Shown: one piece after another, positions 14,179 through 20,582 of the stretch
Layout: the number at the start of each line of letters is the position of its first letter
Position numbering within the stretch: the stretch's first letter is position 1
IMG/VR virus record: IMGVR_UViG_3300042922_000164
Location: 1 to 22,950 of that record
Source of the DNA: a virus
Reading direction: 5' to 3' (one strand)
Length of the DNA stretch: 22,950 nucleotides
Notes under the pieces: model-generated
Seen by the model: only the letters and a program-made list of their open reading frames with translations
Told to the model about the DNA's origin: nothing
Databases searched by the model: none
Program-made: the position numbers and the translations under genes

Positions 14179-14293
14179 TGTTTTCACCGCCTGTTTTGTA
14201 TTTCTTGAAAAATTCCCTCCACATCTGTTTTTGTTCATCTTTTTTTCGTTGTTCCTTGGCTATCTTTCGCTTCCATACATCTATTTTTTTCAT
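14171..14293 (-). CDS. 40-aa highly basic helical protein
   Basis: This short frame has ATG at 14293, GAGGG 9 nt upstream and TGA at 14171, so it overlaps the start of the late regulator by 8 bp. The sequence KKIDVWKRKIAKEQRKKDEQ and then KQMWREFFKKYK is a very basic amphipathic helix with about one third Lys and Arg. Such peptides may bind nucleic acid, but nothing specific is recognised. The good ribosome site and the overlap with the next start favour a real, coupled gene. Confidence 0.6.
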   Translation of the reverse strand: MKKIDVWKRKIAKEQRKKDEQKQMWREFFKKYKTGGENSE

Positions 14294-14309
14294 TCTTGTT
14301 TACCCTCTT

Positions 14310-14402
14310 TCAGCCCCATATTAGCCAGCCGATCAATGCACCCAGCACGACACACACGATGAAACAGAATATAATCGCCTTGCTCATTCCGTTGAATTCC
14401 AT
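14310..14402 (-). CDS. Possible 30-aa membrane peptide
   Basis: ATG at 14402 reads MEFNGMSKAIIFCFIVCVVL and GALIGWLIWG: a short polar start and one hydrophobic segment. AAGGAGGGG lies 11 nt upstream. The same frame extends upstream to an ATG at 14525 (71 aa), but that extension crosses a repeated module and looks noncoding. Small phage membrane peptides of this kind are common and often unannotated. The reading is uncertain. Confidence 0.4.
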   Translation of the reverse strand: MEFNGMSKAIIFCFIVCVVLGALIGWLIWG

Positions 14403-14451
14403 TCTCTTCTTATCCCCTCCTTGGGAGAGAGGGTCCAGACCAATAAATACT

Positions 14452-14506
14452 GGTTCGGCCCCCGTTATCACTGGGATTATTCTGTCGGACGATGCCCTTC
14501 GGCCTA
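14452..14506. repeat. Repeated intergenic modules (copy 2)
   Basis: GGTTCGGCCCCCGT at 14452-14465 matches 13357-13370 in 13 of 14 bases. GATGCCCTTCGGCCTA at 14491-14506 matches 20619-20634 in 15 of 16 bases. The second module ends exactly on the TAG stop of the 68-aa gene. Confidence 0.75.
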
Positions 14507-14710
14507 GGAGAAACTTTTCATCCATTCATCCTCAGTTGTTTCCATCCAATTGACTGCTGAGGATTCATCCCTTCCAACAGGTACAAGGTCAGAACGTTGA
14601 TTTGATTCTGCAATCAACGCCTTTCCCCACATGGTTGTTTCAAGTTCTCCGCGTATCGCCATCATTTCTCCTGTCGTGTGGCGGTAGTACTTACCGATTT
14701 CAAACACCAT
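14504..14710 (-). CDS. Conserved small phage protein of unknown function
   Basis: 68 aa, ATG at 14710 with GGAGGT 7 nt before it, placed inside the 3' end of the 352-aa gene. The sequence FEIGKYYRHTTGEMMAIRGE then LETTMWGKALIAES, LVPVGRDES, VNWMETTEDEWMKSFS matches a recurring small phage protein type with a beta N-terminal half and a short C-terminal helix. No biochemical function is known to me. The TAG stop lies in the repeated GGCCGAAGG module. Confidence 0.75.
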   Translation of the reverse strand: MVFEIGKYYRHTTGEMMAIRGELETTMWGKALIAESNQRSDLVPVGRDESSAVNWMETTEDEWMKSFS

Positions 14711-15769
14711 TTACGCTACCTCCACATCGATCATGTCAGCAAATACACGGGCCTCTAACGCTTCGATCCGTCGGAAGGCTTCTTCCAGTGTTTGCGGTGC
14801 CACCTCTCCAACAGGGGATGTGTCCATTCCTTCATCGTGTCGTACTTCACTGTCTTCCGGGCGAAACTGTTCCACGGTCACAATCTCCGGAATTACCAGT
14901 GGGTTATTTTCATTAGCACTCGCTTGGTTTTCTGCCAGAGATTCGGCACGAAATCGTTCGGCTTCTTCTGCCGACACCACCCTGTACATATTTTCGTTCA
15001 GCCGGTTAAATTTGATGGTTGTTCCAGCTGCGCCTGCGTCACAATCCTCGACCAATTCAGCCAAATAAAACTGCTGCCGGATCTCATCTTCCCAACGCTT
15101 GTTGGTGATTTTCGGCTTGGCTGCTTGCTTGGCTGCTTCTTCTGCAACTGCCTTTTGTGATTTTATTTCCTTGGCCTGATCCATCAATTTCTTTAATTCA
15201 TATTCATCGGAAATATCCACGATTTGTCGTGCGGTAGGTGCCGGAGCATTGGCAAGTTGCTGCTGCAATTCGGATTCACGACGCTTCAACCTGGCTATTT
15301 CTTGCTCGTGTTCAGCCAATTGTGCGGCAGCTGCTTCAAACCGATGCTTGTAGTCCTCATTTTCAAGTTTATATTGACCCAAGCTGGAGTTTGTTTCCTG
15401 CAGACTTTTGTTTTGGAAAGTGAGGTTCGTGACCGTCTCTTCCAAGCCACTAATGGTGTCTTCATGCTGCCGGATTTGGAGTTCATATCCCGTGGACACT
15501 TTCTTAAACATCAGGGCAGCGATTTGGTTCAGCATCCCTGTTCCGGCATTGGCGTCAAAGTCGAATCCGATGTCCTGGACAAAGCTGGCGGTTATCGTTT
15601 CTTGTTCGGCTGCTTCCTCCGGCGCCTTCTCTGCCAGGGCGTTCACGACAATGTTGTATTTGTCCACGTCCAGCTTTTCCGCGCTCTCCAATTCCTTCTT
15701 GGCTTCTAGCAGTTCGTGATATCCCAAACCGATCAATTGCGAATCCGTCAACTCCAGATATTGGCTCAT
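14711..15769 (-). CDS. Large coiled-coil protein of unknown function
   Basis: 352 aa, with GGAGGAT 10 nt before the ATG. Residues 1-60 are helical and acidic. Residues 95-190 are a long coiled coil (LQIRQHEDTISGLEETVTNL; LAEHEQEIARLKRRESELQQ). A second coiled stretch (about 200-235) is Ala/Lys-rich. Residues 235-300 resemble a small alpha/beta domain (EDEIRQQFYLAELVEDCDAG). The tail is acidic with a final helix. No catalytic motif is visible. It lies first in the segment driven by the promoter at 15.82 kb, far from structural genes, so it may be an early or middle protein rather than a virion part. This is the longest unassigned gene in the accessory region. Confidence 0.7.
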   Translation of the reverse strand: MSQYLELTDSQLIGLGYHELLEAKKELESAEKLDVDKYNIVVNALAEKAPEEAAEQETITASFVQDIGFDFDANAGTGMLNQIAALMFKKVSTGYELQIRQHEDTISGLEETVTNLTFQNKSLQETNSSLGQYKLENEDYKHRFEAAAAQLAEHEQEIARLKRRESELQQQLANAPAPTARQIVDISDEYELKKLMDQAKEIKSQKAVAEEAAKQAAKPKITNKRWEDEIRQQFYLAELVEDCDAGAAGTTIKFNRLNENMYRVVSAEEAERFRAESLAENQASANENNPLVIPEIVTVEQFRPEDSEVRHDEGMDTSPVGEVAPQTLEEAFRRIEALEARVFADMIDVEVA

Positions 15770-15819
15770 ATGTGTTTTATCCTCCGATATTGCGCCGAAA
15801 ACGGCGATTTTATAGTATT

Positions 15820-15848
15820 ATTATACCATATTTCTCGGTTTTACGCAC
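15820..15848 (-). promoter_or_regulatory. Promoter with perfect extended -10 upstream of the coiled-coil gene
   Basis: TGGTATAAT on the minus strand (15828-15820) is a perfect extended -10. The -35 region 17 bp upstream is poor (GTGCGT). A 5-bp hairpin CGCCG-TTTT-CGGCG at about 15792-15805 lies in the leader and could be an operator. The start would be near 15813, about 45 nt before the 352-aa gene. Confidence 0.65.
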
Positions 15849-16033
15849 TAATTTCTCCCGTTTTCTCCGGTTTTCGAGTACCGTTCAATGTACTTGATTT
15901 CGTTGTCCACCTCATGCAATCGCCTGACCACTTTGTCTCTACCATCAGACCGGACGTTCAAAAACTGCAGCCTGTCTTCCAATCCATGCTTTTCCTCGTT
16001 TAGCTTGACGATGGTTTCATGTAGGATGCCCAT
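15848..16033 (-). CDS. Small coiled-coil protein
   Basis: 61 aa, with GAGGAGGTGA upstream. Almost wholly helical and charged (HETIVKLNEEKHGLEDRLQF; KVVRRLHEVDNEIKYIERYS), consistent with a coiled coil. Its ribosome site lies inside the 3' end of the DUF1064 gene, so the two are probably coupled. Function unknown. Confidence 0.65.
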   Translation of the reverse strand: MGILHETIVKLNEEKHGLEDRLQFLNVRSDGRDKVVRRLHEVDNEIKYIERYSKTGENGRN

Positions 16034-16036
16034 GGG

Positions 16037-16378
16037 TTAACTCACCTCCTCGATTAGGATCCCGTATTTGGCTTCGATCAGCTTCTTTTTCAGCTTGTAT
16101 ATGGGTGTTTTCATGCCCTTGACGTCCTCAACCGTGACCTTCCCGTCCTTCCAAGTTATCCGAAAGTCTGCTTTGTAATAGGCCGCGCGGATCTTTTCCC
16201 CGGTTACGGGGTGCTGATAGGATGGAATAATTTCGAATGATGGCTGCAATTCAAGGTTTCTAATCTCCCCGGCACGCTGGAGCAATTTCAGCTGGCTGTA
16301 TCGATTGGCCTCGGCCTGAGAATCAAACGTTATTCCATCCACAACCGTCTTTTTAGCTCCGAATTTGTTTCTTCTCAC
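16037..16378 (-). CDS. DUF1064-type phage nuclease, PD-(D/E)XK-like
   Basis: 113 aa with a GTG start (AGGAGGTG 5 nt upstream). The sequence opens KFGAKKTVVDGITFDSQAEA then NRYSQLKLLQRAGEI, and closes with KADFRITWKDG...VEDVKGMKT, the signature of the DUF1064 family. Catalytic-type residues are E23 (QAEANRY), D71 (ADF) and E84-x-x-K87 (EDVKG), the pattern of PD-(D/E)XK enzymes. In Gram-positive phages this protein is regarded as a Holliday-junction-resolvase/endonuclease-like enzyme of replication and recombination. The fold and residues support a nuclease; the natural substrate is not proven here. Confidence 0.8.
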   Translation of the reverse strand: MRRNKFGAKKTVVDGITFDSQAEANRYSQLKLLQRAGEIRNLELQPSFEIIPSYQHPVTGEKIRAAYYKADFRITWKDGKVTVEDVKGMKTPIYKLKKKLIEAKYGILIEEVS

Positions 16379-16439
16379 GCCTTCACCTCCTAACAGCGTT
16401 TTTGGAACCCTTCTTGCGACCTCTGCGCGGTCTTTGGTC

Positions 16440-16613
16440 TTAGTTGATAGTTTGATAGGTTGGATACGTCAACTCTCTTAAATCGGCTATTGCAAGCCTC
16501 TGCGTGGATATGATGTTTTTTTCTTTCATGTCGTGTAATGCAAATGCGGCTTGGTCGTGGTTGGTATGTCTGGATATGGGACGTTTGGAGTCTACGTGGT
16601 AGATGACTATCAT
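16440..16613 (-). CDS. Small unknown protein, 57 aa
   Basis: Not previously obvious because it is under 60 codons. ATG at 16613 forms an ATGA overlap with the zinc-ribbon gene, with GGAGGCC 5 nt before it, and TAA at 16440. It starts IVIYHVDSKRPISRHTNHDQ and continues with a helix AAFALHDMKEKN, then LAIADLRELTY. Five His/Asp/Tyr residues lie in the first 20 positions; whether they bind metal is unknown. About 60 bp of unassigned sequence follow. Confidence 0.65.
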   Translation of the reverse strand: MIVIYHVDSKRPISRHTNHDQAAFALHDMKEKNIISTQRLAIADLRELTYPTYQTIN

Positions 16614-16858
16614 TGTTCGGCCTCCTGGCTATCGCCCTGCGCGGATTCGTTCGATTCGTTGGCCTTCGGCTTCAAACAAAAATCATGACCACTGCCAATA
16701 TTGGGATCGAAATACAGGTGCCATGCATCGGTTACCATCTTCCCACATACCACGCATGTATATTTATCTGTGTAACAATCGTCACACATTCCTCTTATTG
16801 CACCTTCGTCTGTGATTTCTTTTACCTTCCCACACTTTGGGCAAGTTCCTGTCCTCAT
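16610..16858 (-). CDS. Zinc-ribbon protein
   Basis: 82 aa with GGAGG 6 nt before the ATG. Cysteines occur as CPKC (6-9), CDDC (25-28) and CVVC (35-38), giving three CxxC knuckles, enough for one or two zinc sites. A His and an isolated Cys follow (HLYFDPNIGSGHDFC). The tail is acidic and Ser/Glu-rich (ESNESAQGDSQEAEQ). Small phage zinc ribbons often interact with transcription or repair machinery, but no partner is evident. ATGA-coupled to the 57-aa gene and overlapping the Nmad1-like gene. Confidence 0.75.
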   Translation of the reverse strand: MRTGTCPKCGKVKEITDEGAIRGMCDDCYTDKYTCVVCGKMVTDAWHLYFDPNIGSGHDFCLKPKANESNESAQGDSQEAEQ

Positions 16859-17142
16859 ATCTTTTCCTCCGCATGGGCCGCGCCCAGTATTCCATAGCCG
16901 ATGATGTCCCGGTATGGGGATTCTCCAAATGCATCCTTATCCGTGGCAATTCGCATTTGCTTGTCAAAGATTCGGATTAAGCACAAGGCGTCGCGGTATT
17001 GCTCTGGATGGATCCCCTCAGGGTACAGTAACCGCAGGAATTCACCTGATTTGGCGAATGAGTCACCGTAGGCCGCGTTCTTTTCGGCTACCATTTGGCC
17101 CATTTTGTTGCTGATTTCTTCAAATCGCTTCGGATCATGCAT
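16855..17142 (-). CDS. Nmad1 (DUF1599)-like protein, possible nucleotide-modification helper
   Basis: 95 aa from ATG at 17142 (AAGGAG upstream; a TTG at 17172 is less likely). It shows the family phrases KNAAYGDSFAKSGEFLRLLY (21-40), LIRIFDKQMRIATDKDAFGE (55-74) and SPYRDIIGYGILG (75-87). The family, named nucleotide modification associated domain 1, is often found in phages beside DNA-modifying genes and is all-helical with conserved acidic and Arg residues (R57, D60, K61, R64, E74, R78, D79). Here the nearest modifying enzyme visible is the methyltransferase 4 kb away. Family assignment is by motif; the biochemical role is unknown. Confidence 0.65.
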   Translation of the reverse strand: MHDPKRFEEISNKMGQMVAEKNAAYGDSFAKSGEFLRLLYPEGIHPEQYRDALCLIRIFDKQMRIATDKDAFGESPYRDIIGYGILGAAHAEEKI

Positions 17143-17356
17143 TTTCCACTTCTCCTTTTGCCCAAGATGCAAAACTTGGCATCGAAATTACAGTTATTTC
17201 CCCTTTGTACCGTCCTTCTATTTGTTCAAATCTGACACCGTCATTGAAACCACTGTACTTTACATTCTGGGCAAGGACTTTTCGGGCGCTATAAGATCTA
17301 GGGCCCTCCTTTCCATTGTGATATACCTTGCCAACTTCAATTTCATTTGGGCTCAC
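17135..17356 (-). CDS. Unknown small beta protein
   Basis: 73 aa with a GTG start at 17356 overlapping the upstream stop (GTGA) and a GGAGG ribosome site. The sequence EIEVGKVYHNGKEGPRSYSA then RKVLAQ, VKYSGFNDGVRFEQIEG and RYKGEITVISMPSFASWAK alternates short strands with turns, like an SH3-type barrel. In phages such 'VGKVYxNGK... GxxxVISMxSFASWAK' proteins are frequent and uncharacterised. Confidence 0.65.
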   Translation of the reverse strand: MSPNEIEVGKVYHNGKEGPRSYSARKVLAQNVKYSGFNDGVRFEQIEGRYKGEITVISMPSFASWAKGEVENA

Positions 17357-17598
17357 CGTTCATTCCTCCATTTCCCCACCACAGGTGGCTTTGGCGCGGG
17401 TTTGATCTTTTCAAACATCTGCTCGATGCGGATTCGCTCCGGGTGATTGGGTGACAGCTGCTTGTAGTTCCACTTCTCTACCTCGCTTGCCCCATGGCAT
17501 TCTGGCATGTACAACACCGCAACCCGGGATGTCTTGATGGGGCATGGATTCTTTACGCTACGCTCCATGGTTATTTTTTGGCTGTGTCGGTTTCGCAT
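17353..17598 (-). CDS. Unknown small protein
   Basis: 81 aa; the ATG at 17598 has AAGGAGA 7 nt before it, and the gene overlaps the coiled-coil gene by 28 bp. It is basic overall with single Cys residues (NPCPIKT, PECHGAS) and a Pro/Lys-rich C-terminus (KIKPAPKPPVVGKW). No family is recognised. The strong ribosome site and GTGA overlap with the next gene support it. Confidence 0.55.
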   Translation of the reverse strand: MRNRHSQKITMERSVKNPCPIKTSRVAVLYMPECHGASEVEKWNYKQLSPNHPERIRIEQMFEKIKPAPKPPVVGKWRNER

Positions 17599-18098
17599 GG
17601 GGTGTCTCCTTCCTTTGGATAACGGGAGAGGAATGCATGCACATATTCATGTAACGGGGATGTGTCATACTCAATGATTGTTAGCTGAAATTCGATTTCC
17701 TCAATCGCTTCCCGCATAGCGGTATTGGCTTCAGTTAAGGTGGTGTTTCTTGCCCATAGTTCATTCCTAACCCCTTTACCTAATTGAGCTATATCCCGTT
17801 CCCGTTCTACCTGCTGGAGTTTATCAAGCAATGATATCTCCGATTCTCGATACTCATCGTTCCGCTTGACCTGATACTCTACTTCTTTTGTCAGTCGATC
17901 GTTATCGGATCGTATGGATTCGATCTCCTCCAGATCAACAGAACATGCCAATTCTTTAAGACCTTCAATCATTATCCGTATTTTTGGCGTTTTTGTTTTA
18001 TAGATATAAGCACTGCCTCTTAATTCGGCAACGTCTGATAGATCTTCTAACATTTGAATTGCATCGTTAAGAGAATCTCTCACCTGTTTATCTGTCAT
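17571..18098 (-). CDS. Helical coiled-coil protein of unknown function
   Basis: 175 aa. Start ATG at 18098 (GGAGGAAG 7 nt upstream) is preferred to an in-frame ATG at 18149. It begins TDKQVRDSLNDAIQMLEDLS and is helical throughout, with a coiled coil at about 70-140 (VDLEEIESIRSDNDRLTKEV; SLLDKLQQVERERDIAQLGK). Phage proteins built this way, with heptads and no catalytic motif, are usually scaffold-like or of unknown role. It overlaps both neighbours by about 11 and 28 bp. Confidence 0.65.
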   Translation of the reverse strand: MTDKQVRDSLNDAIQMLEDLSDVAELRGSAYIYKTKTPKIRIMIEGLKELACSVDLEEIESIRSDNDRLTKEVEYQVKRNDEYRESEISLLDKLQQVERERDIAQLGKGVRNELWARNTTLTEANTAMREAIEEIEFQLTIIEYDTSPLHEYVHAFLSRYPKEGDTPCETDTAKK

Positions 18099-18276
18099 TG
18101 GATACTTCCTCCAACTCATCATGAAAGAAAAATGTCCCAGGATACTCAACCATCGTGTATGTGTATCTGACCATGTGTTTTCCTGGTCCGTGTGACAATG
18201 ACCACTTCTTCACTGTTACTGTTTCCTGTTGCTCCTTTATACGCACTGTTTCCCCATCTTCAAAGTGTTCTCTCAT
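18088..18276 (-). CDS. Small conserved phage protein (EHFEDGETVRIKE type)
   Basis: 62 aa, ATG at 18276 in an ATGA overlap with the upstream gene, with GGGAGGTC upstream. The sequence REHFEDGETVRIKEQQETVT followed by HMVRYTYTMVEYPGTFFFHD is beta-rich and matches small phage proteins I have seen without assigned function. A longer start at 18297 lacks a ribosome site. Confidence 0.6.
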   Translation of the reverse strand: MREHFEDGETVRIKEQQETVTVKKWSLSHGPGKHMVRYTYTMVEYPGTFFFHDELEEVSNDR

Positions 18277-18458
18277 GATTTTATGACCTCCCGGCAATGT
18301 TCGTTGGCGAATTTGCTGTCAATGTCACACACTGATTTTTTTCCCTTCATCAGGGTAAGTTCGCCTTCCCATCTTCCGACAGTAAGGATATCGCCAACTT
18401 GTGCAGATGTTTCCCAACCTTCCGGGATATCCTTGATTACTTCAAACGTTCTCGCCAT
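18273..18458 (-). CDS. Unknown small beta protein
   Basis: 61 aa from ATG at 18458 (GGAGGT 6 nt upstream). An ATG at 18479 is in frame but overlaps the upstream gene end. It shows ARTFEVIKDIPEGWETSAQV then GDILTVGRWEGELTLM and VCDIDSKFANEHCREVI, a small beta barrel with two Cys. The phrase 'I-P-E-G-W-x-T-x-x-x-G-D' is common in such phage proteins. Function unknown. Confidence 0.6.
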   Translation of the reverse strand: MARTFEVIKDIPEGWETSAQVGDILTVGRWEGELTLMKGKKSVCDIDSKFANEHCREVIKS

Positions 18459-18471
18459 CCCCTTACCTCCA

Positions 18472-18690
18472 TCATCCATATTGTTTTTTCGCTCCCGGCT
18501 TAATCCCCTCGTCGATACCGCCTCTGACTTGATCCATCTGCAGCGCTTGGTAGGCCTCTACACGCAATCCCTTATACTGTCCGTCCAATATGCGGTAACC
18601 GCCTGTATGAGTCTCTACATGTAACGTGGAGCCGCTAACAATCTTTCCTATGCCGGGGTAGGTGATGTTTACCTTGGCTTTGATGAGCAT
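18472..18690 (-). CDS. Unknown small beta protein
   Basis: 72 aa from ATG at 18690, with AAGGAGTG 6 nt upstream. A start at 18714 (80 aa) is possible but lies before the ribosome site. It is beta-like (LIKAKVNITYPGIGKIVSGS; GGYRILDGQYKGLRVEAYQA) with a polar end (QVRGGIDEGIKPGAKKQ). Resembles its neighbour in style; both may come from one small-barrel family. Confidence 0.6.
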   Translation of the reverse strand: MLIKAKVNITYPGIGKIVSGSTLHVETHTGGYRILDGQYKGLRVEAYQALQMDQVRGGIDEGIKPGAKKQYG

Positions 18691-18695
18691 GGGTA

Positions 18696-18887
18696 TCACT
18701 CCTTCCTGGGCCATTGATTAATCTCGGAATTATCAATAATGTCAAAAATCCACGCTTTCACTTTTGTCGTAAGGCTGGCTTTCTGAGCCTTTGTAATAAC
18801 TCCATGTTCCTGCATTTGACGAATCGCCATGAGCCAATAGTCCACGTGTTCTTCCGCTTGAATGGTTGTCAGCGCCTTGTCTGACAT
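18696..18887 (-). CDS. Unknown small helical protein
   Basis: 63 aa, AAGGGGG 8 nt before the ATG. Almost all helix: TTIQAEEHVDYWLMAIRQMQ, then a turn (EHGVITKAQ) and a second helix KASLTTKVKAWIFDIIDNSE. No motif is recognised. Confidence 0.65.
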   Translation of the reverse strand: MSDKALTTIQAEEHVDYWLMAIRQMQEHGVITKAQKASLTTKVKAWIFDIIDNSEINQWPRKE

Positions 18888-18890
18888 GCT

Positions 18891-19205
18891 TTATTCCCCC
18901 TTTAGTGTCATATACGCTGCCTCTGCCCTCTGACGGGGAGTGGCGGTGAGCAGGAGTGCGATTACATCGTTTTCCCACTCAATGTCCCAATTAATTGATT
19001 TTGGATAATACCCTGCAGCAACTCCAGTTAGATTGTTTAAGAATTCATCCCTGTCTCTGGCTATCGCCGCTGTCTGTACCTCCAGGGATGCGGAAGGGTC
19101 GGTACAATATTTGGGAACAGGTCCCGGAAGTCTTCCCGGCCAACTGGTAAAATACCATATGTGATGCGCCAACTCCTCGTCGGTCATCTTGCTTACCTCT
19201 GACAT
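18891..19205 (-). CDS. Phage ABA-sandwich-like protein
   Basis: 104 aa from ATG at 19205 (GGAGG 7 nt before). It resembles the phage ABA sandwich domain: an N-terminal helix with MTDEELAHHIWYF, a middle with PKYCTDPSASLEVQTAAIAR, and an end ALLLTATPRQRAEAAYMTLK. In that family the 'S/T-x-D-x-x-A-x-x-x-x-x' segment and the C-terminal 'TAP-r-A-x-C-x-A-A-L' helix are typical, and here both have recognisable counterparts. The domain is common in phages and has no defined function. Confidence 0.6.
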   Translation of the reverse strand: MSEVSKMTDEELAHHIWYFTSWPGRLPGPVPKYCTDPSASLEVQTAAIARDRDEFLNNLTGVAAGYYPKSINWDIEWENDVIALLLTATPRQRAEAAYMTLKGE

Positions 19206-19420
19206 GGTTGGGCCTCCATTATTTTGGATTGACATGAAAAACAGTAATTCTTAAATACACTGCCTTCCTGTGTAAAGGAGTATCCGTTTTGTAAAGCTCC
19301 ATTCATTCGGTTGTCAAATCCAATCGGCTCCTTGGTTTCTGCGATTACTTTTTTGCTTCCGCAGTCGTCGCAAATGACAACAGTTTTGTACGTTTTGACT
19401 TCTTCCGTCCAGTATGCCAT
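19193..19420 (-). CDS. Zinc-ribbon-like small protein
   Basis: 75 aa, with GAGGAGG 8 nt before the ATG. The pairs CDDC (17-20) and C-FSC (60-63) are set about 40 residues apart around an insert with GFDNRMNGALQNGYSFT. This is one four-cysteine zinc site of ribbon type. The last residues overlap the ABA-sandwich-like gene. The specific role is unknown. Confidence 0.7.
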   Translation of the reverse strand: MAYWTEEVKTYKTVVICDDCGSKKVIAETKEPIGFDNRMNGALQNGYSFTQEGSVFKNYCFSCQSKIMEAQPCQR

Positions 19421-19440
19421 TGGTCTTGCCTCCTCTCCTA

Positions 19441-19674
19441 TTAGCCCCAGTGGTAGTGACGCTTCATGATTTCAATTACTTCCGGCGCATAAGGTTCATC
19501 TGTGTTGATAATCAGATGGGTGTGATCATTGGACAAACCGTCACGCTTCCGGCCCCGTTTGATTTCGGTGAATAATTCCTCAAATAACTCAAATTCAACG
19601 TCATCAAGGTACTTGCCGGCGTCTTCCCACTTGAACATTCCGAATTTCATTTTCATGCCTTCCGGCTGTGACAT
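19441..19674 (-). CDS. Unknown small acidic protein
   Basis: 77 aa, with GGAGGAGAAGG before the ATG. Residues 10-45 are acidic and helical (FKWEDAGKYLDDVEFELFEE; LFTEIKRGRKRDG). The C-terminus is beta-like with HTHLIINTDEPYAPEVIEIM. The DHTHLIINTDEP and final HYHW hold several His, but no known metal motif. Function unknown. Confidence 0.65.
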   Translation of the reverse strand: MSQPEGMKMKFGMFKWEDAGKYLDDVEFELFEELFTEIKRGRKRDGLSNDHTHLIINTDEPYAPEVIEIMKRHYHWG

Positions 19675-19732
19675 CCTTCCTTCTCCTCCTTATCCCCCAG
19701 TGGGGTGTGGTATCGTCGAACTACGCAATTCG

Positions 19733-20149
19733 TTAACTGCGGAAATCTTTTTCGATATACATGTTAATTGCCATTTCTGCACAATACTTCAACATGTCTG
19801 CAATCCATTCGTTTACTGCTTCCCGGTCACTTTCGCTTAAAATGTCCAGGCAGGAAGGATCTGTGAATTGGTCATCGTCGTAATGGTTTATATCCGCGCA
19901 ATCTTCAGTAATACGGTCCATTTGCTGCTGCTCCCGCAATAATTCATCAGGTGTCTTGCTGTCTCTGATTACCTTTTCACGGTGATGGTAGTTGAGTGCA
20001 TCAAGGATAAGGTGGATGCGGTCAAGCTTCTGGTAGTCATCCAACTCTTTGTCGTGCCGGACGGCCCCAATCAATCCTATGGCACGTCCGTCTTTCTTTG
20101 AATCATGAGCTTTACCGATGATTTCTTTGTAACGTTCAAGCATGTTCAT
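19733..20149 (-). CDS. Unknown helical protein
   Basis: 138 aa from ATG at 20149 (GGAGGAATG upstream). Almost wholly helical, with an acidic middle (QMDRITEDCADINHYDDDQF) and a C-terminal helix ESDREAVNEWIADMLKYCAE. No recognised family. It sits alone with about 45 bp on one side and 58 bp on the other. Confidence 0.65.
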   Translation of the reverse strand: MNMLERYKEIIGKAHDSKKDGRAIGLIGAVRHDKELDDYQKLDRIHLILDALNYHHREKVIRDSKTPDELLREQQQMDRITEDCADINHYDDDQFTDPSCLDILSESDREAVNEWIADMLKYCAEMAINMYIEKDFRS

Positions 20150-20194
20150 TCCTCCATTCATTTTTTTGGCTTAGCCACGTACTGTACAACAGCC

Positions 20195-20482
20195 TTACCC
20201 TCCCAAGGGATCATAGTCATTGGGATGATCATTAAACTCCTTCACTTCAGGGTACTTTTCAGAATATTGATCTTCGTCCTCTTTCCCCAACTCCCGTTCA
20301 TAAGCAGTATCCTTAAGGATATACTTAGATACGGCATAGTCCTTACCATCAATAAAAGCAAGCATCACATAATACTGGATAGATGCCCATTGCTCATCTG
20401 TTAAATCCTTGAATGACATGCTCTCTTTCATCAATTTCACAATATTAGAGATTGCTTTTTCTCTATCTTCCTGATTAGTCAC
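20195..20482 (-). CDS. Unknown acidic helical protein
   Basis: 95 aa from GTG at 20482 (AAGGAGTG 6 nt before); an upstream in-frame GTG overlaps the ribosome site. The sequence NQEDREKAISNIVKLMKESM then LTDEQWASIQYYVMLAFIDG is two helices, and the C-terminus is acidic and disordered (EDEDQYSEKYPEVKEFNDHP). The upstream 150 bp are noncoding with repeats. Confidence 0.65.
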   Translation of the reverse strand: MTNQEDREKAISNIVKLMKESMSFKDLTDEQWASIQYYVMLAFIDGKDYAVSKYILKDTAYERELGKEDEDQYSEKYPEVKEFNDHPNDYDPLGG

Positions 20483-20517
20483 TACAATCACTCCTTCGCA
20501 GTTTGCGTCTACTCTGT

Positions 20518-20535
20518 GAGGAGGGTGTCCTCCTC
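20518..20535 (-). other. Perfect hairpin with ribosome-site-like stem
   Basis: GAGGAGG-GTGT-CCTCCTC has a perfect 7-bp stem and a 4-nt loop. On the minus strand it reads GAGGAGG-ACAC-CCTCCTC. It has no T-tract, so it is not an intrinsic terminator. It sits in the leader of the 95-aa gene and contains a GGAGG, so it could regulate translation or protect the mRNA end. Confidence 0.6.
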
Positions 20536-20582
20536 TAACTCTATACGGCCTCCGCCTTACGGCTAAGCGGATTCAACCCTTA

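Noticed and set aside
14403-14525. 71-codon version of the membrane peptide starting at 14525
   Set aside because: The extra 41 residues cross the repeated intergenic modules and overlap the upstream gene end. A downstream ATG fits the ribosome site better.
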